From assembly GCA_965140395.1 (NCBI GenBank), contig OZ223205.1:620001-684000 (forward strand): DNA of 64,000 nt. The letters are read 5' to 3'. Positions 50,918-58,837 of this stretch are shown piece by piece. The stretch is from Parvibaculum sp002684405. GTDB lineage: Bacteria > Pseudomonadota > Alphaproteobacteria > Parvibaculales > Parvibaculaceae. How positions within the stretch are numbered: position 1 is the first letter of the stretch; each line of letters opens with the position of its first letter. The notes under the pieces are model-generated. The model made no database searches. It was not told where the DNA came from and saw only the letters and a list, made by a program, of their open reading frames with translations. Position numbers and translations under genes: made by a program.

Positions 50918-51718
50918 CTATTCAGGCAAGGGCAACAGCACGGCGCTTTGGCAAGACCGCCCGATCCGCCCGTAAATGTCGAAGATTTCCGACTCCGTGA
51001 AACCGCGCCCATCGCCCCACCAGTCGCCGCGCTGGGCGACGCCGATCCATTCGCCTTGCGGCGCGCGCGACAGATTGAAGGAGAGGTCGGCATTGGGCCA
51101 TCCGGCAGCATTGGGCCGCGTGCCGCTGTCGGTCACGGTGAAGAGGGTGGAAACATCCGCCACGGCCATGGCATCGGAAAAGGGCGTGGGCGAGGCATGG
51201 AAAGGCCGATGGAGTCGGAACCATTTCGCCCGCGTCCCGTCTTCATGGCGCGTGTCGCGAATATCCACGAGGTCGAGGAAACCCTGCTGCGTGTTCTTGG
51301 CAAAGAATTCCGGCATTTCCCAGGCGGGATAGTTCTCCGGATCGAAGACGGCCTTACCGGGCGCACCGGGCAGCCCATCGATCGCCGCCGGTTGCTGGAA
51401 GCAGGCGACCGCCTTGGTCTGCAGCTTGCCGTTGGCGTGGAGTTCATTCTCGAAAACGGCAATCCGGCCGCCCTCGCGCACCGGCGTCATGCGGCTTTCG
51501 ATTTCGGTGAGCGGCAAGGGACGCAGCAGATAGACATGCGCGGAGACGAGCGCACCCAGACCGCGTTCCCCCGCCATGACCTCCATCTCGCCGACGGCAA
51601 GGGCGCTTGCCGCGCCGCCATGCATACCGCCGAACGGCCCCTGCGCCTCCTGGCGGGGGTGCCAGCGATTGCCGTCATGGGAGAAAACCGGCGCGAGATC
51701 CGTCGTCGACACACTCAT
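50918..51718 (-). CDS. thioesterase-like (acyl-CoA thioesterase) protein
   Basis: This 266-residue double-hotdog protein resembles TesB-like thioesterases. Supporting patterns are PFGGMHGGAASALAV near the N-terminus, VSAHVYLLRPLPLTEIESRMTPVREGGRIAVFENELH, and the second hotdog WPNADLSFNLSRAPQGEWIGVAQRGDWWGDGRGFTESEIFD. It lies 17 bases downstream of the isomerase gene in the SDR-isomerase-thioesterase operon. The acyl substrate is unknown. Confidence 0.72.
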   Translation of the reverse strand: MSVSTTDLAPVFSHDGNRWHPRQEAQGPFGGMHGGAASALAVGEMEVMAGERGLGALVSAHVYLLRPLPLTEIESRMTPVREGGRIAVFENELHANGKLQTKAVACFQQPAAIDGLPGAPGKAVFDPENYPAWEMPEFFAKNTQQGFLDLVDIRDTRHEDGTRAKWFRLHRPFHASPTPFSDAMAVADVSTLFTVTDSGTRPNAAGWPNADLSFNLSRAPQGEWIGVAQRGDWWGDGRGFTESEIFDIYGRIGRSCQSAVLLPLPE

Positions 51719-51735
51719 GGAACTGATCCTTTGTC

Positions 51736-52341
51736 TTAACCGGCGGCGATGGCGTCTTCGACATCGCGCAAGCTGTCCTTGCCGAAATAGATATCGCCAT
51801 CGACGAAGAAGGTAGGAATACCGAAAGCGCCGCGCGCCACGCTATCCTCCGTATTCGCAACGAGCTTTGCCTTTACCGCCGGGTCCTGAATGCGCTCTAG
51901 GATATGTGCGCCGTCGATCCCGGCGTCGTTCAGCACCGCGCAGATGATGTCCGGGTCGTCCATCTTCTTCGATTGCTCCCACATCGCGCTCATCACCGTA
52001 TCGACATAGCGCGGAAGGTCGCCATCCATCTCCGCGGCAATGGCGCCGCGCATGATCTGCAGCGTGTTGACGGGGAAATGTTCGTTCATGCGGAACCTGT
52101 CGATCCCGTGCTTCTCGATGAAGCGGCGCATTTCCAGCGCCTGATACTCGCCTTTGTTCCGGATGCCCTGATTGGCGATCATCGGCGACACATTGTTGGT
52201 GGCCTTGAAGATGCCGCCCAGCAGCACCGGTACATAGCTGAATGCGACACCGGTGCGCGCTTCGATTTCCGGCACGATCTTGTGTGCGAGATAGGCGTTC
52301 GGGCTGCCGAAGTCGAAATGAAACTCGACATTCTTCGTCAT
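51736..52341 (-). CDS. 2-hydroxychromene-2-carboxylate isomerase-like (DsbA-fold) protein
   Basis: This 201-residue thioredoxin-fold protein has FHFDFGSPNAYLAHKIVPEIEARTGV at the N-terminus with the SPN segment used by glutathione-dependent HCCA isomerases, and the cis-proline region GAFGIPTFFVDGDIYFGKDSL. No CxxC is present, consistent with an isomerase/transferase rather than an oxidoreductase. Homologues act in aromatic degradation (NahD), but here it sits between an SDR and a thioesterase. AAGGA lies before the start. Confidence 0.85.
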   Translation of the reverse strand: MTKNVEFHFDFGSPNAYLAHKIVPEIEARTGVAFSYVPVLLGGIFKATNNVSPMIANQGIRNKGEYQALEMRRFIEKHGIDRFRMNEHFPVNTLQIMRGAIAAEMDGDLPRYVDTVMSAMWEQSKKMDDPDIICAVLNDAGIDGAHILERIQDPAVKAKLVANTEDSVARGAFGIPTFFVDGDIYFGKDSLRDVEDAIAAG

Positions 52342-52358
52342 GATGTGTCCTTCGGAGG

Positions 52359-53087
52359 TCAGAATTTTTCCATCCAGGGCCTGAGATCGAGCTCATGCGT
52401 CCAGGCATCGCGCGGCTGGTTGTGGAGATACCAATAGGCCTCGGCGATATGATCGGGGTTGAGGATGCCGTCTTCCTCCTTCAGCGCGTAGCGCGCTGGA
52501 AAGTTCTCGGCGATCCATTGCGTGTCGATGGCGCCGTCGATGATCGAATGCGCTACGTGAATGCCTTTCGGTCCCAGTTCGCGCGCCATGCTCTGGGCGA
52601 GCGCGCGCAGCGCGAACTTGGCGCCCGAAAAGGCGGAGAAGCCTGCGCCGCCGCGAAGGCTCGCTGTTGCGCCGGTAAAGATGATCGTGCCGTGTCCGTG
52701 CGGGATCATTGCCTTTGCCGCCTCGCGGCCTGCGAGGAAGCCGGCGAAACTCGCCATCTCCCATACCTTGCGATAGACCCGCGCCGTCGTTTCGGTGATC
52801 GGGAAAAACACATTGGCGCCGATATTGAAGACCACGACCTCGAGGGGTGCGACCTCGCGCTCGACATGGGCGAAGAGGTCGATGGTTTCTTCTTCCGAAC
52901 GCGCATCGCAGGCGTAAGGGTGCACCTCGCCGCCAGCCTGTTCGATCTCCTGCACCAGCGGCTGCAGCTTGTCGATGGAGCGGCGCGTGATGCAGGTGGC
53001 ATAGCCTTCGCGCGCAAACCGTTTGGCGATGGCACCGCCTGTGGCATCGCCCGCGCCGATGACCAGCGCGGCCTTTCTTTCGCTCAT
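52359..53087 (-). CDS. SDR-family oxidoreductase with atypical active site
   Basis: This 242-residue Rossmann-fold short-chain dehydrogenase has an NAD(P)-binding glycine motif that is degenerate (VIGAGDATGGAIA). Where the catalytic YxxxK is expected the sequence is SAFSGAKFALRAL: Phe153 replaces Tyr while Lys157 is kept. Ser143 may still serve. This form recurs in a subgroup of SDR proteins. The open frame extends upstream, but ATG 53087 with GGGAGG is the real start. It is first in the operon SDR-isomerase-thioesterase and divergent from hxlR. Confidence 0.82.
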   Translation of the reverse strand: MSERKAALVIGAGDATGGAIAKRFAREGYATCITRRSIDKLQPLVQEIEQAGGEVHPYACDARSEEETIDLFAHVEREVAPLEVVVFNIGANVFFPITETTARVYRKVWEMASFAGFLAGREAAKAMIPHGHGTIIFTGATASLRGGAGFSAFSGAKFALRALAQSMARELGPKGIHVAHSIIDGAIDTQWIAENFPARYALKEEDGILNPDHIAEAYWYLHNQPRDAWTHELDLRPWMEKF

Positions 53088-53110
53088 GCCGCCTCCCTTC
53101 CGAGGTATCA

Positions 53111-53155
53111 GTTCTCTTTTCGAACTAATAGTTAGATTGAGTTCCGAAAAGGAAC
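53111..53155. promoter_or_regulatory. twin GTTC-N7-GAAC palindromes between SDR and hxlR genes
   Basis: GTTCTCTTTTCGAAC (53111-53125) and GTTCCGAAAAGGAAC (53141-53155) are two inverted-repeat sites 30 bp apart, about three helical turns. The second has perfect 5-bp arms. Between them AACTAATAGTT is a further palindrome. Confidence 0.55.
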
Positions 53156-53172
53156 CTGTCAAGCTGCAATCC

Positions 53173-53664
53173 ATGAGATGGGAAGAACTCGACCGGCAGC
53201 CCTGTTCGCTTGCCCGCACCCTGTCGGTGCTGGGCGACCGCTGGACATTGCTCGTGATCCGCGACTGCTTCATGGGCGTGCGCCGCTTCGAACAATTCGA
53301 GGCGCGGCTGGGCATTGCGCGTCATGTGCTGGCCGACCGGCTGAAAAAGCTGACGGAAGCCGGTGTGCTCGCAAAGGTGCCTTATCAGGACCGGCCCCGG
53401 CGCGAGGAGTACCGCCTGACGGAGAAGGGTCTCGCCCTCCATTCGGCGCTGATCGCGCTCTTGGATTGGGGCGACCGGTACATGGCCGGTCCGGAAGGCC
53501 CGCCCGTGCAGCGCCGCCACCGCAGATGCGGCCATGTCACCCATGGCGTCACGGTCTGTTCGGAATGCGGCGAACCGCTCGACCCGCGCGAGATGAGCGT
53601 CGAGCCCGGCCCCGGCGCGCCGGACGACTTGCCCCTGCCGGAACGGTCGGGGAAAACCCGCTGA
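53173..53664 (+). CDS. HxlR-family transcriptional regulator
   Basis: This 163-residue winged-helix regulator of the HxlR/YodB/QorR group begins with the sensing cysteine pattern PCSLARTLSVLGDRWTLLVIRDCFMGVRRF (Cys11), known in relatives to respond to aldehydes and quinones. The wing is ARHVLADRLKKLTEAGVLAKVPYQDRPRREEYRLTEKG. A C-terminal cysteine cluster (RRCGHVTHGVTVCSECGEPL) looks like a zinc ribbon. ATG 53173 lies after twin palindromes. It probably controls the divergent SDR operon and itself. Confidence 0.85.
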   Translation: MRWEELDRQPCSLARTLSVLGDRWTLLVIRDCFMGVRRFEQFEARLGIARHVLADRLKKLTEAGVLAKVPYQDRPRREEYRLTEKGLALHSALIALLDWGDRYMAGPEGPPVQRRHRRCGHVTHGVTVCSECGEPLDPREMSVEPGPGAPDDLPLPERSGKTR

Positions 53665-53684
53665 TATGAACCCGCCGACACGAA

Positions 53685-53712
53685 AAAGCCCCCGGCGAGT
53701 GCCGGGGGCTTT
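53685..53712. terminator. bidirectional terminator between hxlR and cysK
   Basis: AAAGCCCCCGGC (53685-53696), loop GAGT, GCCGGGGGCTTT (53701-53712) is a perfect 12-bp stem. It has TTTCG to the right and, for the minus strand, a run of five T after the stem, so it can end both convergent genes. Confidence 0.8.
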
Positions 53713-53733
53713 CGACTTTCAAGAAATGTCGGC

Positions 53734-54693
53734 TCAGAGCCCGTCGAACAGCGGCGTGGAGAGATAGCGTTCCGCGAAGGAGGGGATGATGACCACGATG
53801 GTCTTGCCCTTCATCTCCGGGCGGATGGCCACTTCCAGCGCCGCGGCAATGGCTGCGCCCGAGGAAATCCCGCAGGGAATGCCCTCTTCCTTCGCCACGC
53901 GACGTGCATGGTCGAAGGCGTTCTCATTGCCGATGGTGATAACCTCGTCGATCAGGGCGCTGTCCAGATTGCCCGGCGCGAAGCCCGCGCCGATGCCCTG
54001 GATCTTGTGCGGGCCGGGCTGGCCGCCGGACAGCACGGGGCTGTCTTCCGGCTCCACGGCGATCATCTTCAGCTCGGGCTTGCGTGCCTTCAGCACCGAT
54101 CCGACGCCGGTGAAGGTGCCGCCCGTGCCGACGCCGGAGATCACCGCATCCACCTTGCCGTTGGTGTCGTTCCAGATTTCCTCCGCCGTCGTCTTGCGAT
54201 GGATTTCCGGATTGGCCGGATTGTCGAACTGCTGCGGCATCACCGAATTGGGGTTCTGCGCCATCAGCTCCTCGGCGCGCGCAATGGCGCCCTTCATGCC
54301 TTTTTCCGGGGGCGTCAGCTCAAGCTGCGCGCCCAGCAGCGCCAGCATCTTGCGCCGTTCGATCGACATGCTTTCCGGCATGCAGAGAATGAGCTGATAG
54401 CCTTTCGCCGCGCAGACAAAGGCAAGTGCGATGCCCGTGTTGCCGGAGGTCGGCTCGATGATGACGGTCTTGTCGTTGATCTTGCCCGCGTTCTCCAGCG
54501 CCTCGATCATGGCGACGCCGATACGGTCCTTCACGCTGGCCAGCGGATTGAAGAACTCCAGCTTCAGCAGGATGTCGGCCTGCGCGCCGGCCTCCTTCGC
54601 CATCTTGTTCAGGCGCACCAGCGGCGTATTGCCGATCGTTTCGGTGATGTCGTTATAGATGCGTCCGCGTCCTGGCTTGTTTTCTGCGCTCAT
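53734..54693 (-). CDS. cysK: cysteine synthase A (O-acetylserine sulfhydrylase)
   Basis: This PLP-dependent enzyme makes cysteine from O-acetylserine and sulfide. The 319-residue product has the Schiff-base Lys in NPLASVKDRIGVAMI, the substrate loop IEPTSGNTGIALAFV and the PLP-phosphate loop SGVGTGGTFTGVG. It ends in SFAERYLSTPLFDGL, a C-terminus that does not match the -Gly-x-x-Ile tail of serine acetyltransferase. It is downstream of an Rrf2 regulator on the same strand. Confidence 0.95.
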   Translation of the reverse strand: MSAENKPGRGRIYNDITETIGNTPLVRLNKMAKEAGAQADILLKLEFFNPLASVKDRIGVAMIEALENAGKINDKTVIIEPTSGNTGIALAFVCAAKGYQLILCMPESMSIERRKMLALLGAQLELTPPEKGMKGAIARAEELMAQNPNSVMPQQFDNPANPEIHRKTTAEEIWNDTNGKVDAVISGVGTGGTFTGVGSVLKARKPELKMIAVEPEDSPVLSGGQPGPHKIQGIGAGFAPGNLDSALIDEVITIGNENAFDHARRVAKEEGIPCGISSGAAIAAALEVAIRPEMKGKTIVVIIPSFAERYLSTPLFDGL

Positions 54694-54712
54694 TGGAGCC
54701 TCCCGGGCTACA

Positions 54713-54756
54713 GCAATTCCAGGAAAAGTGGGAACCGGTTTTCCGTCCGGAATTGC
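54713..54756. repeat. hyphenated intergenic palindrome (Rhizobiales-type repeat)
   Basis: GCAATTCC (54713-54720) pairs with GGAATTGC (54749-54756) and the inner GGAAAA with TTTTCC. The sequence resembles a very common dispersed palindromic repeat of Rhizobiales genomes. Only one copy was noted in this window. It lies between rrf2 and cysK. Confidence 0.5.
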
Positions 54757-54778
54757 GCTGAATAGATTTTCTAACCGG

Positions 54779-55228
54779 TTAGATGGTGAAATCGGCGCTG
54801 GGCGTCTCGGCGCCCACGCCGGTGGCCTCCGCCTTGCGGCACAGATCCTCGATGGTAACGGCGTCGAGCTTTTCCATGACTTCCGCCTGCACTTCCTCCC
54901 AAAGCGGTGCGATCACGCGCTGGCTGAGGGCAGACGGGCTTTCCGTCGCCGGTTCGTCGGACGCTTCCATCGCGCCGACGACGCGAACGACTTCGCCCGC
55001 CGTGATGCGCCGCCTCTCCCGCGCCAGCGTATATCCGCCGCGCGGCCCCCGCACGCCTTTCAGGATATTGGCATGCACGAGCTGCTGCATGACCTGCTCC
55101 AGATAGCGCTGGGGAATACCCTGTCTCTGGGTGATTTCCTTCGACTGAACGGGGTCGGGCCGCGCATTGATGGCGACATCCACCACGGCTTCCAGCGCCA
55201 GCCATGTCTTTTTCGACAGTCTCAGCAT
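54779..55228 (-). CDS. Rrf2-family transcriptional regulator (CymR-like)
   Basis: This 149-residue winged-helix regulator shows LRLSKKTWLALEAVVDVAINARPDPVQSKEITQRQGIPQRYLEQVMQQLVHANILKGVRGPRGGYTLARE, the Rrf2 pattern. The three-cysteine Fe-S site of IscR and RirA is absent; only one Cys occurs, near the C-terminus. That makes a metabolite-sensing CymR-like role more likely. It lies 85 bases upstream of cysK on the same strand, so it probably controls cysteine synthesis. Start is ATG 55228; GTG 55234 is also possible. Confidence 0.85.
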   Translation of the reverse strand: MLRLSKKTWLALEAVVDVAINARPDPVQSKEITQRQGIPQRYLEQVMQQLVHANILKGVRGPRGGYTLARERRRITAGEVVRVVGAMEASDEPATESPSALSQRVIAPLWEEVQAEVMEKLDAVTIEDLCRKAEATGVGAETPSADFTI

Positions 55229-55275
55229 AGTCACTCGCCCTCCCTCATTTCATGATCCCTCACATCGTGCCCCGC

Positions 55276-55737
55276 TCACTTCGTGCCGGTGGAGCCGAAG
55301 CCTCCGGCGCCGCGCTCCGTTTCGTCCAGCGTCTCGACCGGGCGGAGCCGCGCGCGCGTCACGGGCGCAATCACCATCTGGGCGATACGCATGCCGCGGT
55401 CGATCGTCACCGGCTCTTCCCCGAGATTGACGAGGATGACCTTCACTTCGCCCCGATAGTCGCAATCGACCGTGCCCGGCGTGTTGAGAACGGTGACGCC
55501 CTGCTTGGCGGCAAGGCCGGAGCGCGGGCGTATCTGCGCCTCGAACCCTTCGGGCAGCGCAATGGCAAGGCCTGTCGGCACCATCATCCGCTTGCCGGGC
55601 TCCAGCACCGCATGACCTGCTTCGGGCAGGGCGGCGAGAAGATCCATGCCCGCAGCACCTGTCGTTTCGTAGCGCGGCAGAGGCAGGCCTTCGGCATGGT
55701 CGAGCTGGCATACCTTCACGTCGATCTCGGGATTCAT
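55276..55737 (-). CDS. dut: dUTP diphosphatase
   Basis: This enzyme hydrolyses dUTP to dUMP, keeping uracil out of DNA and feeding thymidylate synthesis. The 153-residue product has all trimeric dUTPase motifs: GAAGMDLLA, IRPRSGLAAKQGV, GTVDCDYRGEVKVILVNLG, GMRIAQMV and the C-terminal ERGAGGFGSTGTK arm. It overlaps the coaBC stop by 4 bases, so the two are coupled. Confidence 0.95.
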   Translation of the reverse strand: MNPEIDVKVCQLDHAEGLPLPRYETTGAAGMDLLAALPEAGHAVLEPGKRMMVPTGLAIALPEGFEAQIRPRSGLAAKQGVTVLNTPGTVDCDYRGEVKVILVNLGEEPVTIDRGMRIAQMVIAPVTRARLRPVETLDETERGAGGFGSTGTK

Positions 55738-56978
55738 GTGGCGGACTTCCCTTTTTTGAAATGATCGGCGATACGGTGCGCGAGGCGTCCTGCGACTTCG
55801 CGCTTGCTGGCACGGGGCCAGTCTTCCGCGCCCTGTGCGCTGATGATGTGAACCAGATTGTCGTCTCCGCCCATGATGCCGGTGGCGGGCGACACGTCGT
55901 TTGCAACGATCCAGTCGCAGCCCTTGCGCTTGAGCTTGTCGGTTGCGTGCGCGATGACCTTTTCGGTCTCCGCCGCAAAGCCGACGACGAGACGCGGCCG
56001 CTTCTTGCCCTTGAGCGCGGAGAGCGTCGCCAGAATGTCCGGGTTCTGTTTCAGCTTCAGATGCAGCCCGTCTTCGCCGTTCTTCTTCATCTTCTGGTCG
56101 GCGCTGGCTTCGACGCGCCAGTCGGCGACGGCGGCGGCACAGATGGCGATGTCGGCGGGCAGCGCCGCTTCGCAGGCGGCCAGCATCTCATTGGCCGTTT
56201 CCACATGGTGCACGCTCACCCCGGCCGGATCGGGTGTTGTCGACGGACCGGCAACAAGAACCGTTTCCGCGCCCAGCGCCGCGAGCGCGGCGGCAATGGC
56301 GTGCCCCTGCTTGCCCGAAGAACGGTTGGCGATATAGCGCACCGGGTCGATGGGTTCATGCGTCGGACCGGACGTGACAAGCGCCTTCAGCCCCTTGAGC
56401 GGCTGGCCGGCGGTAAATGCGGCTTCGCCGAAATGCGCTTCCACGGCTGCGACGATTTCCATCGGCTCCGCCATGCGGCCCGGGCCGAACTCGCCGCAGG
56501 CCATATCGCCTTCATTCGGGCCGACGAAGGAAATGCCGTCGCGCTTCAGCGTGGCGATATTGCGCTGGGTGGCGGCATGCTCCCACATGCGCACATTCAT
56601 GGCAGGGGCGATCAGCACCGGCTTGTCGGTCGCCAGAAGCGCCGTGGTGGCAAGATCGTTCGCCAGGCCCCCGGCCATGCGCGCCATGAGGTCGGCGGTG
56701 GCGGGCGCGACGACCAGCAGGTCGGCGTCGCGGGAAAGCTCGATATGCCCCATCTCCGCCTCGTCGGTGAGGTCGAAGAGATCGGTAAACACCTTTTCGC
56801 CCGTCAGGCTGGAGACGGAAAGCGGCGTGACGAATTCATGCGCCGCGCCGGTCATGATGGCGCGCACACCCGCCCCGCGCTCGCGCAGGCGGCGGATCAG
56901 CTCCAGGCATTTATAGGCCGCGATGCCTCCGCCGATGATCAGCAGAATGCGTTTGGCCTCGAGAGAACTCTTGTCCAC
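55734..56978 (-). CDS. coaBC: phosphopantothenoylcysteine decarboxylase/phosphopantothenate-cysteine ligase
   Basis: This bifunctional CoA-synthesis enzyme converts 4'-phosphopantothenate to phosphopantetheine. The 414-residue product has the flavoprotein CoaC half (ILLIIGGGIAAYKCLELIRRL, His in GHIELSRDADL, NMW-type AMNVRMWEHAATQRN, catalytic GDMACGEFGPGRM) and the CoaB half from about residue 190 (ALVTSGPTHEPIDPVRYIANRSSGKQGHAIA). It is downstream of ubiB across a 140-bp spacer. Confidence 0.95.
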   Translation of the reverse strand: MDKSSLEAKRILLIIGGGIAAYKCLELIRRLRERGAGVRAIMTGAAHEFVTPLSVSSLTGEKVFTDLFDLTDEAEMGHIELSRDADLLVVAPATADLMARMAGGLANDLATTALLATDKPVLIAPAMNVRMWEHAATQRNIATLKRDGISFVGPNEGDMACGEFGPGRMAEPMEIVAAVEAHFGEAAFTAGQPLKGLKALVTSGPTHEPIDPVRYIANRSSGKQGHAIAAALAALGAETVLVAGPSTTPDPAGVSVHHVETANEMLAACEAALPADIAICAAAVADWRVEASADQKMKKNGEDGLHLKLKQNPDILATLSALKGKKRPRLVVGFAAETEKVIAHATDKLKRKGCDWIVANDVSPATGIMGGDDNLVHIISAQGAEDWPRASKREVAGRLAHRIADHFKKGKSAT

Positions 56979-57118
56979 GGTGAAACCCCGTATGGCCTGA
57001 GGGTGCTTTCGTCCCGAGAGAGGGACATATCACACTTCCATTGATGGTAATATAGGGTTCCACTGCCACTATTTGTAGATCGAAATTATTGTTGGAAAGC
57101 GGCGTGTTTTTTCAGCCG

Positions 57119-58822
57119 CTAGAAAATCGCGACCGCCAGAAGGGCGATCAGCGCCCCGGCGATGAGCCAGAGGGCGGGATGGGTACGGGACTCGCTCTTG
57201 AGGGAGCCGGGGTGAACCTTCACGCCCTGATCGTCCACATTGTCGGCCAGCAGCCTCGTGGCCCGCTCCGCGCGTTCCAGTATGTCCGGCAGATTGGCGA
57301 GGACGCGGCCCATCTGCACCGCGCCGGCGGCGGCTTCCTCCAGCCGGTGTTCGGGCGTCGCCTGATCGGTGATCCATTCCTTCACCACCGGCTCGGCGCT
57401 CTCCCAGATATTGTGATCGGGGTCGAAATGCCGGGCGACGCCTTCCACCACCACCATGGTCTTTTGCAGCAGGATGAGTTCCGGCCGCGTCCGCATGTCG
57501 AATTGTTCGGTGACCTGGAAGAGCTGGGAAAGCAGGCGGCTCATCGAGAGTTCGCCGAGCGACTTGCCCCAGATCGGCTCGCCGATGGAGCGCAGCGCCT
57601 GCGCAAAGGCGTGGCGGCTCTTCGTGCGCGGCACATAGCCCGCCTCGAAATGCACGTCTGCGATACGCGGATAATCGCGCAGCAGGAAGCCCATCAGGAT
57701 GTCGGCGAGGTAACGGCGTTCATGCGGTCCGATCCGGCCCATGATCCCGAAATCGACCGCCACCAATACGCCGTCCGCATCGACGAACAGGTTTCCCTGA
57801 TGCATGTCGGCATGGAAGAACCCGTCGCGCAGCGCATGGGTCAGGAAGGACTGGATGACCTGGCGCCCCAGCGCCTTCATGTCATGGCCCGCGTCCACCA
57901 GCGCATCGCGGTCCGAGGCCGGAATGCCGTCCACCCATTCGATGGTGAGCACACGCCGGGCGGTACGTTCCCAGTCGACGTCGGGTACACGGAAGCCGAC
58001 ATCGTTTGCCGTGTTCTGCGCCATCTCCGAAATCGCCGCCGCTTCGAGCCGGAAATCCATTTCCAGCCGCACGCTGTCGGCCAGCGTCTGCACCACCTCG
58101 ACCGGGCGGAGCCGCCGCGCGGGCTTGTAGAAACGTTCGATTGTTTCGGCGGCCCAGAAGAAACTGTCGAGATCGTCGGCAAAGCGCGCTTCCACATTGG
58201 GACGCAGTACTTTCACCGCCACGTCGAGCCCCCGATTGGGCGCCGTTTCCTCGGCGGATACGTCCAACGCCTCGACGACCTCCTCCGCCCCGGCCTCATG
58301 TGCGGCTTCGATGGGTTCGGCGATGTCTGCCGGGGTCTCTTCCGCGCCGCCTTGCTGGGTTTCGGGCTCGGGCATGGTGCGCGCGTGATGCACCTGCGCG
58401 ATGGAGGCGGCGGCGATGGCCTCGGAGAAGCTCTCGTAAAGTTCGTCAACCGGCTTGCCGAGATCTTCCGCGATGATCCGGCGCGCCTCTTCGGCGGGGA
58501 AGGGCGGAAGCTTGTCCTGCAGGCTGGTGAGGTCGGCGGCGAGATCCGCGCCGATCACATCGGGCCGCGTGGCAAGGAACTGCCCGAGCTTGATATAGGA
58601 GGGACCGAGATTGGCGAGCGCCACGGCGAGCCGCTCGCCCACGCTGCCTTCGATATGTTCGGGTTCTTCTTCCCAGGGCAGGCGGATTTTCGCCAGAGGC
58701 AGCAGCATCAGCAAAAGCTTCGGCATTTCGCGGCGAAGCTCGAGCGGAAACAGCGCGTCATGGCGCCCGAGTTCGCGCGCGGCCCTGGCGAGCCGGATAC
58801 TATTGCTTATGGCGCGAAACAT
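57119..58822 (-). CDS. ubiB: ubiquinone biosynthesis kinase-like protein UbiB
   Basis: UbiB (COQ8 family) is an atypical kinase-like ATPase needed for ubiquinone synthesis, membrane-bound by two C-terminal helices (LWLIAGALIALLAVAIF). The 567-residue product has the KxGQ motif (GPSYIKLGQFLATRPD), the Ala-rich loop AAASIAQVHHA, and VAVKVLRP. Between the last two, residues ~148-199 form an acidic Ala/Glu/Pro-rich insert of about 40 extra residues that is not usual for UbiB. Catalytic HADMHQGN and VAVDFGIMG are intact. It is next to ubiE. Confidence 0.93.
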   Translation of the reverse strand: MFRAISNSIRLARAARELGRHDALFPLELRREMPKLLLMLLPLAKIRLPWEEEPEHIEGSVGERLAVALANLGPSYIKLGQFLATRPDVIGADLAADLTSLQDKLPPFPAEEARRIIAEDLGKPVDELYESFSEAIAAASIAQVHHARTMPEPETQQGGAEETPADIAEPIEAAHEAGAEEVVEALDVSAEETAPNRGLDVAVKVLRPNVEARFADDLDSFFWAAETIERFYKPARRLRPVEVVQTLADSVRLEMDFRLEAAAISEMAQNTANDVGFRVPDVDWERTARRVLTIEWVDGIPASDRDALVDAGHDMKALGRQVIQSFLTHALRDGFFHADMHQGNLFVDADGVLVAVDFGIMGRIGPHERRYLADILMGFLLRDYPRIADVHFEAGYVPRTKSRHAFAQALRSIGEPIWGKSLGELSMSRLLSQLFQVTEQFDMRTRPELILLQKTMVVVEGVARHFDPDHNIWESAEPVVKEWITDQATPEHRLEEAAAGAVQMGRVLANLPDILERAERATRLLADNVDDQGVKVHPGSLKSESRTHPALWLIAGALIALLAVAIF

Positions 58823-58837
58823 GGCGCGCGCCTTTCT

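Noticed and set aside
53111..53155. LexA (SOS) box before hxlR
   Set aside because: Alphaproteobacterial LexA sites are direct repeats GTTC-N7-GTTC; these are inverted repeats GTTC-N7-GAAC.
57098..57120. Terminator for ubiB
   Set aside because: AGCGGC/GCCGCT can pair but overlaps the stop codon and lacks a T run on the minus strand; too weak to call.
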